A stretch of 64,000 nt of DNA from assembly GCF_014384745.1 (NCBI RefSeq), contig NZ_JACRSO010000004.1, positions 124,001 through 188,000 of the forward strand. The letters are read 5' to 3'. The notes under the pieces were generated by a model. It was not told where the DNA came from. It saw nothing but the letters and a program-made list of their open reading frames with translations, and searched no databases. This document shows, one piece after another, positions 17,766 to 26,900 of the stretch. This DNA is from Luoshenia tenuis (GTDB lineage: Bacteria > Bacillota > Clostridia > Christensenellales > GCA-900066905). A program made the translations under genes and the position numbers. Position 1 is the first letter of the stretch, and each line of letters begins with the position of its first letter.

Positions 17766-19109
17766 CTACTGGTCCTGTTCAGCTACCAGCTCTTCCAAAT
17801 CGCTCTGGAGTTTAGCCAGGGTATCCTTCCAGCCGTTCTCATCCATGGTCAGCGCCGCCTGGGTAAACACCTGGTCGAACATCTGCCCCTCAACAGAAGA
17901 AGCGCTGGGCGGACAGGCCTCAAGCGGATAAACCATCGGCACAACATTGGGGATAACGTCTTTGATAATCATCTGCTGGTTAGGCTTGGTGCACTTTTCA
18001 TAAAAACTGGTGCGCGCCGGCAGCGGGTTCATATCCCCCTTCGCGAAGCACTCGCCCGTGTTTTCGCTGTACCACTTGAGCACGCGCAGGGTAATGTCCT
18101 TGTGCTGCCCCTGCTCAAACATCATAAAGCCGTTGGTGCAGTTCTGGTATTTTTTAATGCCGCCGTCATAGGTCTCCATCGGCGGGATAACCGCTACATC
18201 CAGGCCCTGGCTCATCGCGCCTCGCAGCTCCTCGCAGCCGCCGTTGATAATGCCCACCTTTTCGGCCAGGAAAAGCTTGCGCGCGTCCTCCGACTGGTAG
18301 CCCTCAATCCCCTCGGGCAAAATGCCAGCATCCTTCATGTCGCGGATAAACTGCATCAGGCTCAGGTTTGCCTCCGTATCCACGTTGGCGTTGCCGTCCG
18401 CGTCGTACCAGGCGCCGCCGTTCATGGTGCCGTAGTTACCGACGATGCCGCCGTTGACCACGCCAAAGGCAACGCCGTAGATGTCGCTGCCCCGGCTGCG
18501 GAAGGCTTTGCCCACCTCGATCATCTCTTTCCAGCTCCCGGGCATCGAAAGGCCCATTTCATCCAGCCAATCCTTGCGAATCACGGTCATCCGCGGGTCA
18601 AAATTCCAGGGAATGCCCACTTGCTTGCCCTTGTACGTCCAGTACTCCAGCGCCCCTTCGGGGAAGTCGGTGTCCGTTCCCTCTTTCTTCCACTCATTCA
18701 CAATCCAGCTCAGGTCCGCCACCTCGCCCGACACCGCGAACTGGAAGGGCATGTACCCGCCGCCGGTGGCAAAATCCGGCGCGGCGTTTGCGGCCACCGC
18801 CGTGGAGAAGGCCTCAAACCAGCCGCTCCAGGGCAGGTTGGTGTAGCTGAAGGTTACGTTGGGGTCTACCTCTTCGGTGTAGCGGTTCAGCGTCGTCTCG
18901 GCGATGGCCGGGTAGCTCTCCGCCGCGCCCCAGGCCATGTCCCAGAATACGATCTGGGTGGGTTCAGTGGCCATTCCTTCGCCGCCTTGCCCTTGGGCGC
19001 TGGTCGTAGCCGCCTCCTTCTCCGCCTCCGGCGCGCTGCAGCCCACCATCGTCAGTGCCATGGCTGCAGCCAGCATCAGGCTGACTACCAAAGTCCATCT
19101 CTTTTTCAT
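17766..19109 (-). CDS. Sugar-type ABC solute-binding lipoprotein (paralog 1)
   Basis: Extracellular substrate-binding protein (family 1, sugar type) of 447 residues. Lipoprotein signal with lipobox MVGC, Cys24. The mature part carries the blocks FWDMAWG, YTNLPWSGWFEAFSTAVAAN and VGIPWNFDPRMTVIRKDWLD, shared with three paralogs at 23265, 25254 and 28377. No permease or ATPase gene is nearby. The ATG at 19109 has AAGGAGG at about 9 nt. It lies 124 bp behind the XRE-GH51 gene on the same strand, with no clear promoter between, so the two may be cotranscribed. The ligand is probably an arabinose-containing or other plant oligosaccharide (context only). Confidence 0.93.
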   Translation of the reverse strand: MKKRWTLVVSLMLAAAMALTMVGCSAPEAEKEAATTSAQGQGGEGMATEPTQIVFWDMAWGAAESYPAIAETTLNRYTEEVDPNVTFSYTNLPWSGWFEAFSTAVAANAAPDFATGGGYMPFQFAVSGEVADLSWIVNEWKKEGTDTDFPEGALEYWTYKGKQVGIPWNFDPRMTVIRKDWLDEMGLSMPGSWKEMIEVGKAFRSRGSDIYGVAFGVVNGGIVGNYGTMNGGAWYDADGNANVDTEANLSLMQFIRDMKDAGILPEGIEGYQSEDARKLFLAEKVGIINGGCEELRGAMSQGLDVAVIPPMETYDGGIKKYQNCTNGFMMFEQGQHKDITLRVLKWYSENTGECFAKGDMNPLPARTSFYEKCTKPNQQMIIKDVIPNVVPMVYPLEACPPSASSVEGQMFDQVFTQAALTMDENGWKDTLAKLQSDLEELVAEQDQ

Positions 19110-19163
19110 GTGTACATTCCTCCTTCAATCTTTGGATTCGTCCGCTTTGCGTGACATAACCCC

Positions 19164-19193
19164 AAGACCTCTCCCCCCTTAAGAAGAAATCTT
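19164..19193 (-). promoter_or_regulatory. Leader hairpin of solute-binding protein gene 1
   Basis: Arms at 19164-19172 and 19185-19193 pair on the transcript as AAGATTTCT with AGAGGTCTT (G-U pairs included). Equivalent hairpins with compensatory changes precede paralogs 3 and 4. Confidence 0.6.
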
Positions 19194-19233
19194 GTACTTT
19201 TTGTTGTTTTTTATATGGTTGTGTGTGGATGAC

Positions 19234-21339
19234 TTAAAAGCTGATCTTTAGAACGCTGTGCGGTGGCATGCACAGGCTGCCGCTGCCCGCCTGCTCCAAT
19301 AGATTTGTCTCTGAAAAGAAGGACGGCGGCAGTACATTGTCGCTGGAATAGAGCACGGCTTCCCTGCAGGCGCCATACTTGGAAAAGTTCACTGTTTTAC
19401 ACTGCCGGTAAGAAGCGTTGATCAGGGTAACTGTCACCCTTCCCTCCCGGTCCATTGTGGCCACGGCCTCCTGTGAGGCAAAGCACAGGTGGTTACCCGC
19501 GTGGCACCGCATTAAGGCGAATATCTGCCCCTGGGCGGACATGCGCACGCCGTCGGGTTCTACGCAGAGCATACCTTCGTTTACCGCCTGAAAGTGGCAG
19601 GCGATGGCGATGCCGCTCTTTTCGGCCTCTTCAATCAAAAGGTGCATGGCCAGCGCGGCGTAAATGCCGTCCGTCACGCTGGAAGGCCTGTACCAGGCGT
19701 ACCACACGTTCCACTCGTCCAGAGAAATCCGCATATTGGGGCTGAGCATCTGGTGCGTCTGACGGATCAGGCAGCGCATGCGAGCAATCGAGGCCAGACA
19801 CCGGTTGTATTCCTGCTCCACGGCCATCAGGTCCGTAAAGCAGGGCGCGTACCCATAGTAATGCTGCGAGATCATCTGCGCCATGCCGGAAAGGGGGCGT
19901 GCCGAAAGCTCCGCCCATTCCCGGTTGGGATAGGGGCCGGAAGAGCACAGGCTGAGGTTGGGCGATACCTCCAGCATTTTCTTGCCGTGCTCCTGCACGG
20001 TTTTGCAGTACCCGCCCGGGGTATTGTCCCCCTCCATGTGCCCGTAGCCAAATTCATTCCCCAACGACCAGAGCTGGACGCGGTAGGGTTCCACATACCC
20101 GCGGGCCGCACGCAGCCCGCCGTAGTGCGTGGCGCTGTCCCCATTGCAGTATTCTACCCATGCCGCGTTTTCTTCCGGCGTATTCCAACAGGGGTTGATG
20201 GTGATAAACGGCTCAGCGCCGATTTCGCGGCACAGGGCGATAAAATCATCGGTGTTCATTTCGTTAAAGTCGTAGCCCATGGTGTGCGGCTGGGTTTCCA
20301 GCCCTAAATAGGATTGGAAGGGCGCGCGCATATCCGCCGGAAGCAGGCCGTCCATCCAGTTGTATTCCCCCGCAAAATTTCCGCCCGGCCAGCGCAGCAC
20401 GCCTATGCCCAGCGCCGCCATGGCCTGCACCACGTCGCGGCGCATGCCCCGAAAATGATCCTTGGGCAAAAGCGAAAGCGCCCCAAAGCAAACGCTGCCC
20501 GCCTCCTCCCAGGTAATGCGCAGGTCCGCGTCCGCGTCGCCTTTGCCGGGGGTCAGCTCGATTTCATACCGGGTCCAGTCCTCGGCCTGCGCCGCAACGG
20601 TATGCCGGGCGTATACGCGTTCCTCCGTCCGGTCCGTCAGCGCTATGGAAACCGCGATTGGGCCCCGGGTTTTAACCACCATGGCAAAAAGGTAGGGCCG
20701 CTCCGCCTGAATGGAGACGCCGTGCTGCCCCAACCCGGCCGCCGCTCCGGCGCGGGGGTTCAAGATGTGCAGCGCGTTGCACTCCGCCATGCGCTGCATA
20801 TGGTAGCCCTCTCCATGCCGCGTGTAGGGGTCGTCAAAGGTAAAAATCGCCTGTTTGCCGATGGGGTACCACGCCATCGCGCATCCCATCCCAGCCGTGG
20901 GCTTGCCCACAAACTTCCGGTTGCGCAGCATCTGCGCCGACAGGCCGCTGTACAGGCAGGAGCGGGTGTGCTCCAAATTGCTGCCGAACAGATAAGGAGA
21001 AACCAAAAGGTCGCCGGCGTCAACAGGTTCGAGCACCAGCGTTTCCCCCTGGCCCGCTGCCTCATGGATCGTGCGTCCGTCCTCGTCCGGCGCGCGACAC
21101 TCATCCAGATTACTGCTGCGCGCCACATGGCGGGATTCGCCGCTCAATATCTCCACCACACTGGTGCGCAGTTCGGCCGCCAGCCGGCTTAGCAGGGCCA
21201 CATCCGGTATGCTTTTTCCGCGTTCCCATTTGGATACCGCTTTATCGGTAATGTCCAGCCGCTCGGCAAGCTCCGCCTGCGTCAGCCCCAGGGCGGCTCT
21301 CCGCTGTGCGATAAAACGGCCGATTTGTGTGATATTCAT
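19234..21339 (-). CDS. XRE DNA-binding domain fused to GH51 alpha-L-arabinofuranosidase
   Basis: Unusual fusion of 701 residues. Residues 5-66 are a typical Cro/C1 HTH (RAALGLTQAELAERL, AVSKWERGKSIPD). Residues about 100-701 match GH51 arabinofuranosidase: RWPGGNFAGEYNWMDG (316-331), acid/base Glu429 in WSLGNEFGYG and nucleophile Glu542 in ISLDEWNVWY, so the active site looks intact. The start at 21339 has GGAGG at 8 nt, and the two parts are in one uninterrupted frame. Cytoplasmic, no signal peptide. It may be an enzyme that also binds DNA, or a regulator using the glycosidase fold as sensor; both are inference. SBP gene 1 lies 124 bp downstream. Confidence 0.9.
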   Translation of the reverse strand: MNITQIGRFIAQRRAALGLTQAELAERLDITDKAVSKWERGKSIPDVALLSRLAAELRTSVVEILSGESRHVARSSNLDECRAPDEDGRTIHEAAGQGETLVLEPVDAGDLLVSPYLFGSNLEHTRSCLYSGLSAQMLRNRKFVGKPTAGMGCAMAWYPIGKQAIFTFDDPYTRHGEGYHMQRMAECNALHILNPRAGAAAGLGQHGVSIQAERPYLFAMVVKTRGPIAVSIALTDRTEERVYARHTVAAQAEDWTRYEIELTPGKGDADADLRITWEEAGSVCFGALSLLPKDHFRGMRRDVVQAMAALGIGVLRWPGGNFAGEYNWMDGLLPADMRAPFQSYLGLETQPHTMGYDFNEMNTDDFIALCREIGAEPFITINPCWNTPEENAAWVEYCNGDSATHYGGLRAARGYVEPYRVQLWSLGNEFGYGHMEGDNTPGGYCKTVQEHGKKMLEVSPNLSLCSSGPYPNREWAELSARPLSGMAQMISQHYYGYAPCFTDLMAVEQEYNRCLASIARMRCLIRQTHQMLSPNMRISLDEWNVWYAWYRPSSVTDGIYAALAMHLLIEEAEKSGIAIACHFQAVNEGMLCVEPDGVRMSAQGQIFALMRCHAGNHLCFASQEAVATMDREGRVTVTLINASYRQCKTVNFSKYGACREAVLYSSDNVLPPSFFSETNLLEQAGSGSLCMPPHSVLKISF

Positions 21340-21364
21340 GCGTTTATCCTCCTGAATTAAATCC

Positions 21365-21393
21365 AGTATAAAAGAAAAGGTGCTCCGGCACAA
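21365..21393 (-). promoter_or_regulatory. Promoter of the XRE-GH51 gene
   Basis: On the minus strand TTGTGC (21388-21393), a 17-bp spacer and TATACT (21365-21370), 26 bp before the start codon. Confidence 0.65.
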
Positions 21394-22454
21394 TCGACCG
21401 TTGGTTTACCACCTGTTTAGGGGGCCTGCGCTCCTGCGCACTGTTCTTCCCTGTCCCTTCGAGTAGGGCTGCCGCCCTTTTAACCGCACAAACCATAAAT
21501 TAAAGCCTGGCTCCCAGTCCCGGGGCCGGGCTTTTCCTTTTTTCTCTCTTCCCTGGGCTATCGCCCTCTTAACCGCACAAACCATAAATTAAAGCCTGGC
21601 TCCCAGTCCCGGGGCCGGGCTTTTTCCTTTCTCTATCCTCCCAGGGCCGCCGCCCTTTTAACCGCTCTAACAGCCTGACCGTATCGCTTATTTCCGCCCG
21701 CCATTTATTTACCTCGCTCTCCTTACCATCTGCGGGCTGCCGCCCTTTTAGCCGCTCTAACAGCCTGATCGTATCGCCTATTTTCGCACGCCATTAACGT
21801 TACTCAAGCGCTGCCTGACATCAGGCGGCGCTTTTCATTTTTCTTCGAACTCATACGTCCTCACCCGCCGTCCACTTTACCTCCCTGTCATTCCGAGCAC
21901 GGCCGTCGCTCCCTTATCCGCTCTTACTTCTCCGCGTTCCCCTGCGCCCTCATTCGCCCTCTACTTCTCCCTGTCATTCCGAGCGTAGCCGAGGAATCTC
22001 TTGGCACCCTCTTGGCCCTTCTGCCACCGCGCCGCACAGGTCAAGCGCCACCCTCTGCCGACGCATAAGATTCTTCGCTCGGCCTTTCGGCCTCTCTCTG
22101 AATGACAGGGCGCGTCTGCCCATCCGCTCCGCCCCTTGCCTCCCTCTGATGAGGGAGGTGGCGCACCCTTTGGGTGCGTCGGAGGGAGAGAACTGGCTGC
22201 CGCCCTTCTAACCGCTCTCAACACCGCATTTCCCAATTCGCCTGTGCCCGCCATAAGGGTTTGTTTGTTGACTCTCGTTGCAGGGCTATCGTCCTCTTTG
22301 CCGTTTCCCATATTCGTCTAGCCCTGTCATTCCGAGCGTAGCCGAGGGCGTGAAGCCTCGCCTGCCCTTCCATCGCACAAAATCCAATCCATCCGCTTTA
22401 CCCGCACCCCGTCCATCGTATAAAATAAGGTATATTCTTTAGGATGGTGAAAGG
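21394..22454 (+). repeat. Repeat region upstream of the HD-domain gene
   Basis: No gene. Family C hairpins followed by family E terminator hairpins occur twice in tandem (21467-21540 and 21553-21630), a third C unit follows at about 21650, a complete family B element lies at 21971-22108 and a family A copy at 22139-22190. Another B left half begins near 22325. Confidence 0.85.
21971..22108 (+). repeat. Family B fold-back element, 138 bp
   Basis: Starts CTGTCATTCCGAGCG and ends CTCTGAATGACAG, with the inner pair GAGGAATCTC/AGATTCTTCGCTC. Confidence 0.75.
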
Positions 22455-22937
22455 ATGAACTACAGCCTGTACGCCTGCGCGCTGGTCCACCGCTATGGCC
22501 GGGAGATCCTTGCCTCCCCGGGCATGCAGCAAACCAGGCTTTATCTCCAGCACGGCCATGTCAGCGTATACAGCCACTCCCTCGCCGTGGCGCTGGCCTG
22601 CGTGGCCATCGCCGCCCGCCTGCATATCCGGGCCGATCAGCGCGCACTGGTGCGCGGCGCCCTGCTGCACGACTATTTTCTCTACGATTGGCACCATAAG
22701 GATGCCAGCCACCGCTGGCACGGGGTGCACCACGCCGCCCGTGCGCTGCAAAACGCCCAGCGGGACTTTGCCCTGCGCCCTGTCGAGCGGGATATGATCC
22801 TGCGGCACATGTTCCCTTTAAATCTGCACCCGCCCCGCACGCGGGAAGGCGTCCTCCTCTGCCTGGCCGATAAGCTGTGCGCCACGCGCGAGGTGGTCTC
22901 CGGCCGCCTGCCCGGGCGCAGCCCCCGCACAGGGTAA
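22455..22937 (+). CDS. HD-domain phosphohydrolase-like protein
   Basis: Protein of 160 residues of the HD superfamily (metal-dependent phosphohydrolases acting on nucleotides or related phosphates). The motif GALLHDYFLYDWH supplies the HD pair, an upstream HGHVSVYSHSLAVA supplies the first His, and HRWHGVHHA and LADKLCATRE fit later helices. The last ten codons and the stop (22906-22945) lie in a 40-bp sequence found exactly again at 25064-25103 in non-coding DNA, so the natural C-terminus may have been replaced by a repeat. Substrate unknown. The ribosome binding site (AGGA/AAAGG) is modest. Confidence 0.8.
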   Translation: MNYSLYACALVHRYGREILASPGMQQTRLYLQHGHVSVYSHSLAVALACVAIAARLHIRADQRALVRGALLHDYFLYDWHHKDASHRWHGVHHAARALQNAQRDFALRPVERDMILRHMFPLNLHPPRTREGVLLCLADKLCATREVVSGRLPGRSPRTG

Positions 22938-23177
22938 GCGCGGCCGCTTTTCCCCTGCTCTCCGTCCTGCGCTTCTTTGTCCCCACCCTTCCCTCTGCTC
23001 CTTTAGCCGCCCCTTCCCCGCAACTCTCCATAACCACAAACGGCAGGGGCCGGACAAAACTGCCCGGCCCCTGCCGCGGGGAACAACGGACGCCTGCATA
23101 GGGTCAGGGCGCCCGCTTCACAAAAGCCGCCGGGATGGTTTACCGGCCGCTTAAGGACTTGGGTTCTGCCCTCCACG
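22938..23177. other. Intergenic region between HD gene and solute-binding protein 2
   Basis: No gene. Holds the end of the 40-bp repeat shared with 25064-25103 and a strong GC hairpin (CGGCAGGGGC...GCCCCTGCCG, about 23042-23085) that may terminate the HD transcript although no T-run follows. Confidence 0.5.
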
Positions 23178-23216
23178 CCAAAAGGGGCGCGCCTTACGCG
23201 GCTTGGCCCCTTCTGG
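23178..23216 (-). terminator. Terminator after solute-binding protein gene 2
   Basis: CCAGAAGGGGC pairs with GCCCCTTTTGG on the transcript (one mismatch), about 50 bp past the stop. The position and the AAGGGGC/GCCCCTT stem resemble the terminators of paralogs 3 and 4. Confidence 0.65.
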
Positions 23217-23264
23217 CCACGAGGGCGGTATGGGGAACGGTTCCGCTTATAATCTCTCCTGCCG

Positions 23265-24620
23265 CTATTTGTCGTTGGCGGCGATCAGCTCCTCCAGGTC
23301 TTTTTGCACCTTGCCCAGGGTCTCCTTCATGCCCGCCTCGTCCTGGGTCAGGGCGCTTTGCAGCAGCGTCATCGCCAGCTTTTGCCCCTCGATAGAGGAG
23401 GTGGAGGGCCGTGCGCTGGTCAGCGGGTAGCACAGCGGCGCCAGCTCAGGCAGCACGTCCTTGATCATGATCTGCTGGTACTCGCTGGTGCACTGCTCGT
23501 AAAAGCTGGTGCGCGCCGGCAGCGGGTTCATATCGCCCTTGGCAAATACCTCGCCGGTGTTTTCGCTGTACCATTTCAGCGCCTTCATCGCCACATCCTT
23601 GTGCTTGCTCTGCTCAAACACCATAAAGCCGTTAATGCAGTTTTGCCCTTTCATAATGCCGCCGTCATAGGTCTTCAGCGGCGGGATTACCGCCACATCC
23701 AGCCCGGCCGCCAGGGGCTCGCGCAGCTGGGCGGTGCCGCCCATCAGGATGCCGGCCTTGCCCGCGATAAACAGCTTTTTGCCGTCCTCGCCCTGGTAGC
23801 CTTCTATGCCGTCGTTCAGCACGCCGGCCTTTTTCATATCGCTAAAGAACTTCATGGTGCTCAGCGTGCTGGGCTTATTCACATTGCCGCTGCCATCCTC
23901 GTTGTAGTACAGCCCGCCGTTCATGGTGCCAAAGTGGTTGAAGCACGCGCTGTCGTTCACCACGCCAAAGGTGACGCCGTAAATATCGTCCCCCCGCTGG
24001 TCAAACACCTTGGCCACGTCGATCAGTTCTTTCCAGCTGGTGGGCATGGCAAGCCCGGCCTCGTCCAGCCAGTCCTTGCGGATCACCGAGAGCCGCGGGT
24101 CAAAGTTCCAGGGGATGCCCACCTGTTTGTCCTTATAGCGCCAGTAGTCCAGCGCCCCTTCGGGGAAATCGGTATCCGTGCCCTCTTTCTTCCACTCGTC
24201 TACGATCCATTGCAGGTCCGCCGCTTCGCCCGTCACTGCGAACTGGAAGGGCATGAACCCGCCCCCGGTGGAAAAGTCCGGGGCTGAGTTGGAGGCCACC
24301 GCCGTAGAGAAGGTCTCAAACCAGTTGCTCCAGGGCAGGTTGGTGTAGTTAAAGGTCACGTTGGGGTCCACCTCTTGGGTATAGCGCTTGATGGTGGCCT
24401 CCGCCAGCGGCGGATAGGTCTCCGCGCCGCCCCAGGCCATGTCCCAAAAGACCAGTTCCACCGGCTCGGTGGCCATGCCGGCCCCGCTCCCCGCGCTGCC
24501 CGAGGCCCCGCCGCTGCTCCCTGCGCCGCCGGCGTCCGGCGCGCCTCCACAGCCCGCTATGCCCAGGCCCATGGCCGCCGCCAGCCCCAGGCTCAAGAGC
24601 ATCGTCCATCCTCGTTTCAT
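23265..24620 (-). CDS. Sugar-type ABC solute-binding lipoprotein (paralog 2)
   Basis: Secreted lipoprotein of 451 residues; lipobox IAGC with Cys24, then a Gly/Ser/Ala-rich linker (GGAPDAGGAGSSGGASGSAG). The mature domain shares long identical blocks with paralogs 3 and 4, for example NWFETFSTAVASNSAPDF. The segment YFNEDGSGNVNKPSTLSTM-like at mid-protein differs from the other copies, so ligand preference may differ. It has its own promoter with four phased GTGAA-type half-sites and its own terminator; no transporter membrane genes are adjacent. Its leader is short (about 115 nt) and lacks the hairpin found for paralogs 1, 3 and 4. Confidence 0.93.
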   Translation of the reverse strand: MKRGWTMLLSLGLAAAMGLGIAGCGGAPDAGGAGSSGGASGSAGSGAGMATEPVELVFWDMAWGGAETYPPLAEATIKRYTQEVDPNVTFNYTNLPWSNWFETFSTAVASNSAPDFSTGGGFMPFQFAVTGEAADLQWIVDEWKKEGTDTDFPEGALDYWRYKDKQVGIPWNFDPRLSVIRKDWLDEAGLAMPTSWKELIDVAKVFDQRGDDIYGVTFGVVNDSACFNHFGTMNGGLYYNEDGSGNVNKPSTLSTMKFFSDMKKAGVLNDGIEGYQGEDGKKLFIAGKAGILMGGTAQLREPLAAGLDVAVIPPLKTYDGGIMKGQNCINGFMVFEQSKHKDVAMKALKWYSENTGEVFAKGDMNPLPARTSFYEQCTSEYQQIMIKDVLPELAPLCYPLTSARPSTSSIEGQKLAMTLLQSALTQDEAGMKETLGKVQKDLEELIAANDK

Positions 24621-24706
24621 AGTATCCCTCCTTCTTCTCGCCTTACCGGGCCGCGGCCCGGCACGCGCCTATCGTACGGATTTTTTTACGTCGCATCCGT
24701 CTTTAG

Positions 24707-24743
24707 TTCACATTTATTTCACAATCTTTCACTTTAATTTCAT
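24707..24743 (-). promoter_or_regulatory. Phased GTGAA half-site array, solute-binding protein 2
   Basis: On the minus strand the half-sites ATGAA, GTGAA, GTGAA and GTGAA (plus-strand TTCAT/TTCAC at 24739, 24728, 24718 and 24707) are spaced 11, 10 and 11 bp. The first abuts the -10 box. Every site faces the same side of the helix, as expected for an operator bound cooperatively. Confidence 0.6.
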
Positions 24744-24770
24744 ATTATACGCTAATTTTACCTCCGTCAA
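24744..24770 (-). promoter_or_regulatory. Promoter of solute-binding protein gene 2
   Basis: TTGACG (24765-24770) and TATAAT (24744-24749) on the minus strand with a short 15-bp spacer. Confidence 0.6.
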
Positions 24771-25167
24771 GCCCCTCACAGACTTTCTTTCCACCATTTT
24801 CCAAGGCGGCAATTGCAGCCCGCCCTGCGCATCCAGGCCCGCTTTGCGGCCCCGCCTCTCGCTCTGCGCTCCCTTTGCAATACGCCTGCCAGTTGTCTTT
24901 CCACCCTGTACCGCAGGATGCACTTTTCTGTGTCCTCCTATTGGGTCAGCGTTTCCCTCTCCGCCATCCCCCAATACCCTTAATCGCTTTGTCTGTCCCC
25001 CCGCTTCCATCCGCCGCCGGACGTCCTCCTCGCCAGCGGGCCAACCCGCTTTTGCCCATCCTTGCCTGCCCGGGCGCAGCCCCCGCACAGGGTAAGCGCG
25101 GCCCATGTCCAGCCCCTTTCTCGGGCTACCCGCCAAAACCTCACCGCAAACAGCGCCGTCCATGCAA
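24771..25167 (+). repeat. Intergenic region between paralogs 2 and 3
   Basis: No gene. C/T-rich sequence without family A copies. The second copy of the 40-bp repeat shared with the HD gene end lies at 25064-25103. Confidence 0.6.
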
Positions 25168-25208
25168 CTCAAAAGGGGGCCGGGCCATATGCCCAGCCCC
25201 CTTCTGAG
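25168..25208 (-). terminator. Terminator after solute-binding protein gene 3
   Basis: A perfect 13-bp stem (25168-25180 with 25196-25208) with a GGGC/GCCC extension inside; the distal arm ends CCCCCTTTTGAG on the transcript. Confidence 0.75.
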
Positions 25209-25253
25209 GGGTTTACACGTCAAGCGAAGCGTATTTTTCTCATCTTTATTTCA

Positions 25254-26609
25254 TTACTGGTCCAGGTCGTTTACCAGGCCCTCCAGCTGGGTCTGCAGCT
25301 TGGCCACGGTATCCTTCCAGCCGTTCTCGTCCATGGTCAGCGCGCTCTGGGTCAGTTCCATCGCAAAGCGCTGGCCCTCGACGGAGGAGGCGCTGGGCGG
25401 GCAGGCGGTCAGCGGGTAGCACAGCGGCACCGCGTTGGGGATGACCTCTTTGATGATCATCTGCTGGTACTGCTGGTCGCACTGTTCAAAGAAGCTGGTA
25501 CGCGCCGGCAGCGGGTTCATCTCGCCCTTCTGGAAGCACTCGCCGGTGTTCTCGCTGTACCATTTGAGCACCTTCATGGCGATGTCTTTGTGCTGGCTCT
25601 GCTCAAATACCATAAAGCCGTTGATGCAGTTCTGGTACTTCATAATGCCGCCCTCGTAGGTCTCAAGCGGCGGGACGATGGCCACATCAAAGCCCGCGGC
25701 CAGGGATTCGCGCAGTTCCGAGCAACCGCCGATCAGGATACCGGCCTTCTCGGCCAGGAACAGCTTCTTGGCATCCTCGCCCTGGTAGCCTTCAATGCCC
25801 TCGGGCAGCACACCGGCTTTTTTCATGTCGTTGATCCACTTCATCACGCCGTAGGTTTCCTGTTTATCCAGGTCGGCGTTGCCGTCCTTATCGTAGTAGA
25901 TGCCGCCGTTCATGGTGCCGTAGATGGTCGCCACCTTTCCGTCAGCCGCTACGCCGAAGGAAACGCCGTACACATCGTCCCCCCGCTGACGGAACACCTT
26001 GGCCACGTCGATAAACTCGGTGAAGGTGGTGGGCATCGAAAGCCCAGCCTCATCCAGCCAGTCCTGGCGGATCACGGTCATCCGGGGGTCAAAGTTCCAG
26101 GGAATGCCCACCTGTTTGTCTTTGTACACCCAGTAATCCAGCGTCCCTTCGGGGAAGTCGGTGTCCGTGCCCTCTTTCTTCCACTCGTCTACGATCCAGC
26201 TTAGATCTGCCGCCTCGCCGTTGACCGCGAACTGGAAGGGCATAAAGCCGCCGCCAGTGGCAAAGTCGGGCGCCGAGTTGGAGGCTACCGCCGTGGAGAA
26301 GGTCTCAAACCAGTTGCTCCAGGGCAGGTTGGTGTAGTTGAAGGTCACATTGGGGTCCACTTCGGTGGTGTAGCGGTTCAGCGTCTCCTCAGCCAGGGGA
26401 GGATAGGCTTCCGCCCCGCCCCAGGCCATATCCCAGAAGACGATCTCCGTAGGTTCCGTGGCCATGCCGGCACCGCCGCCGCTGGCGCCAGATGAGGCCT
26501 CCCCGCCGGTTGACGCGCTGCTGTCCGGCGCGCCGCCGCAGCCCACCAGCGTCAGCCCCATGGCTACCACCAGGATCAGGCTCAGTGCAAGAGTCCATCT
26601 CTTTTTCAT
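25254..26609 (-). CDS. Sugar-type ABC solute-binding lipoprotein (paralog 3)
   Basis: Secreted lipoprotein of 451 residues, signal MKKRWTLALSLILVVAMGLT with lipobox LVGC (Cys24). Almost the same layout as paralogs 1 and 4: FWDMAWGGAEAYPPLAEETL, then VGIPWNFDPRMTVIRQDWLD. The start at 26609 has AAGGAGG. The untranslated leader is long (about 285 nt from the promoter at 26901) and contains a hairpin at 26663-26690. The 3' end, terminator and 5' leader resemble those of the neighbours, so whole cassettes were duplicated. No permease or ATPase is encoded in the window. Confidence 0.93.
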   Translation of the reverse strand: MKKRWTLALSLILVVAMGLTLVGCGGAPDSSASTGGEASSGASGGGAGMATEPTEIVFWDMAWGGAEAYPPLAEETLNRYTTEVDPNVTFNYTNLPWSNWFETFSTAVASNSAPDFATGGGFMPFQFAVNGEAADLSWIVDEWKKEGTDTDFPEGTLDYWVYKDKQVGIPWNFDPRMTVIRQDWLDEAGLSMPTTFTEFIDVAKVFRQRGDDVYGVSFGVAADGKVATIYGTMNGGIYYDKDGNADLDKQETYGVMKWINDMKKAGVLPEGIEGYQGEDAKKLFLAEKAGILIGGCSELRESLAAGFDVAIVPPLETYEGGIMKYQNCINGFMVFEQSQHKDIAMKVLKWYSENTGECFQKGEMNPLPARTSFFEQCDQQYQQMIIKEVIPNAVPLCYPLTACPPSASSVEGQRFAMELTQSALTMDENGWKDTVAKLQTQLEGLVNDLDQ

Positions 26610-26662
26610 GTGTCCACTCCTCCTTCAATCTTTGGGTCGTCCGCTTTGCGTGGTATACCCTT

Positions 26663-26690
26663 AGATCTCTCCCCCCTTAAGAAGAAATCT
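26663..26690 (-). promoter_or_regulatory. Leader hairpin of solute-binding protein gene 3
   Basis: AGATTTCT pairs with AGAGATCT on the transcript around a TCTTAAGGGGGG loop, the same loop as in gene 1. Followed by a conserved AAGCGGACGA segment and the ribosome binding site. Confidence 0.6.
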
Positions 26691-26884
26691 AATTGACAAG
26701 TAAGTAAGGGCACTTTTCCCCTGGGTCATCGTCATTTATGCCTATGGAATTGTCTGCTGTCGCGTCCTGTATTTTTCTTGGCCCGAGCGGGCCGCTTCAG
26801 ATGCCTTTACGGCAGAGTCCTGGTTCGATCCGTCTTTTTTAAATGTGCTATTTATGATATCTTATGCCTGATTTGTTTTCTTTG

Positions 26885-26900
26885 TTCATATTGTATTCAC
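26885..26900 (-). promoter_or_regulatory. Phased GTGAA/ATGAA half-sites, solute-binding protein 3
   Basis: Two half-sites on the minus strand (plus-strand TTCAC at 26896 and TTCAT at 26885), 11 bp apart, the first abutting the -10 box exactly as at genes 2 and 4. Confidence 0.5.

Noticed and set aside
26690..26900. The long leaders of binding-protein genes 3 and 4 as known riboswitches
   Set aside because: No conserved core of a riboswitch class that I know is visible. Only the small covarying hairpin is supported.
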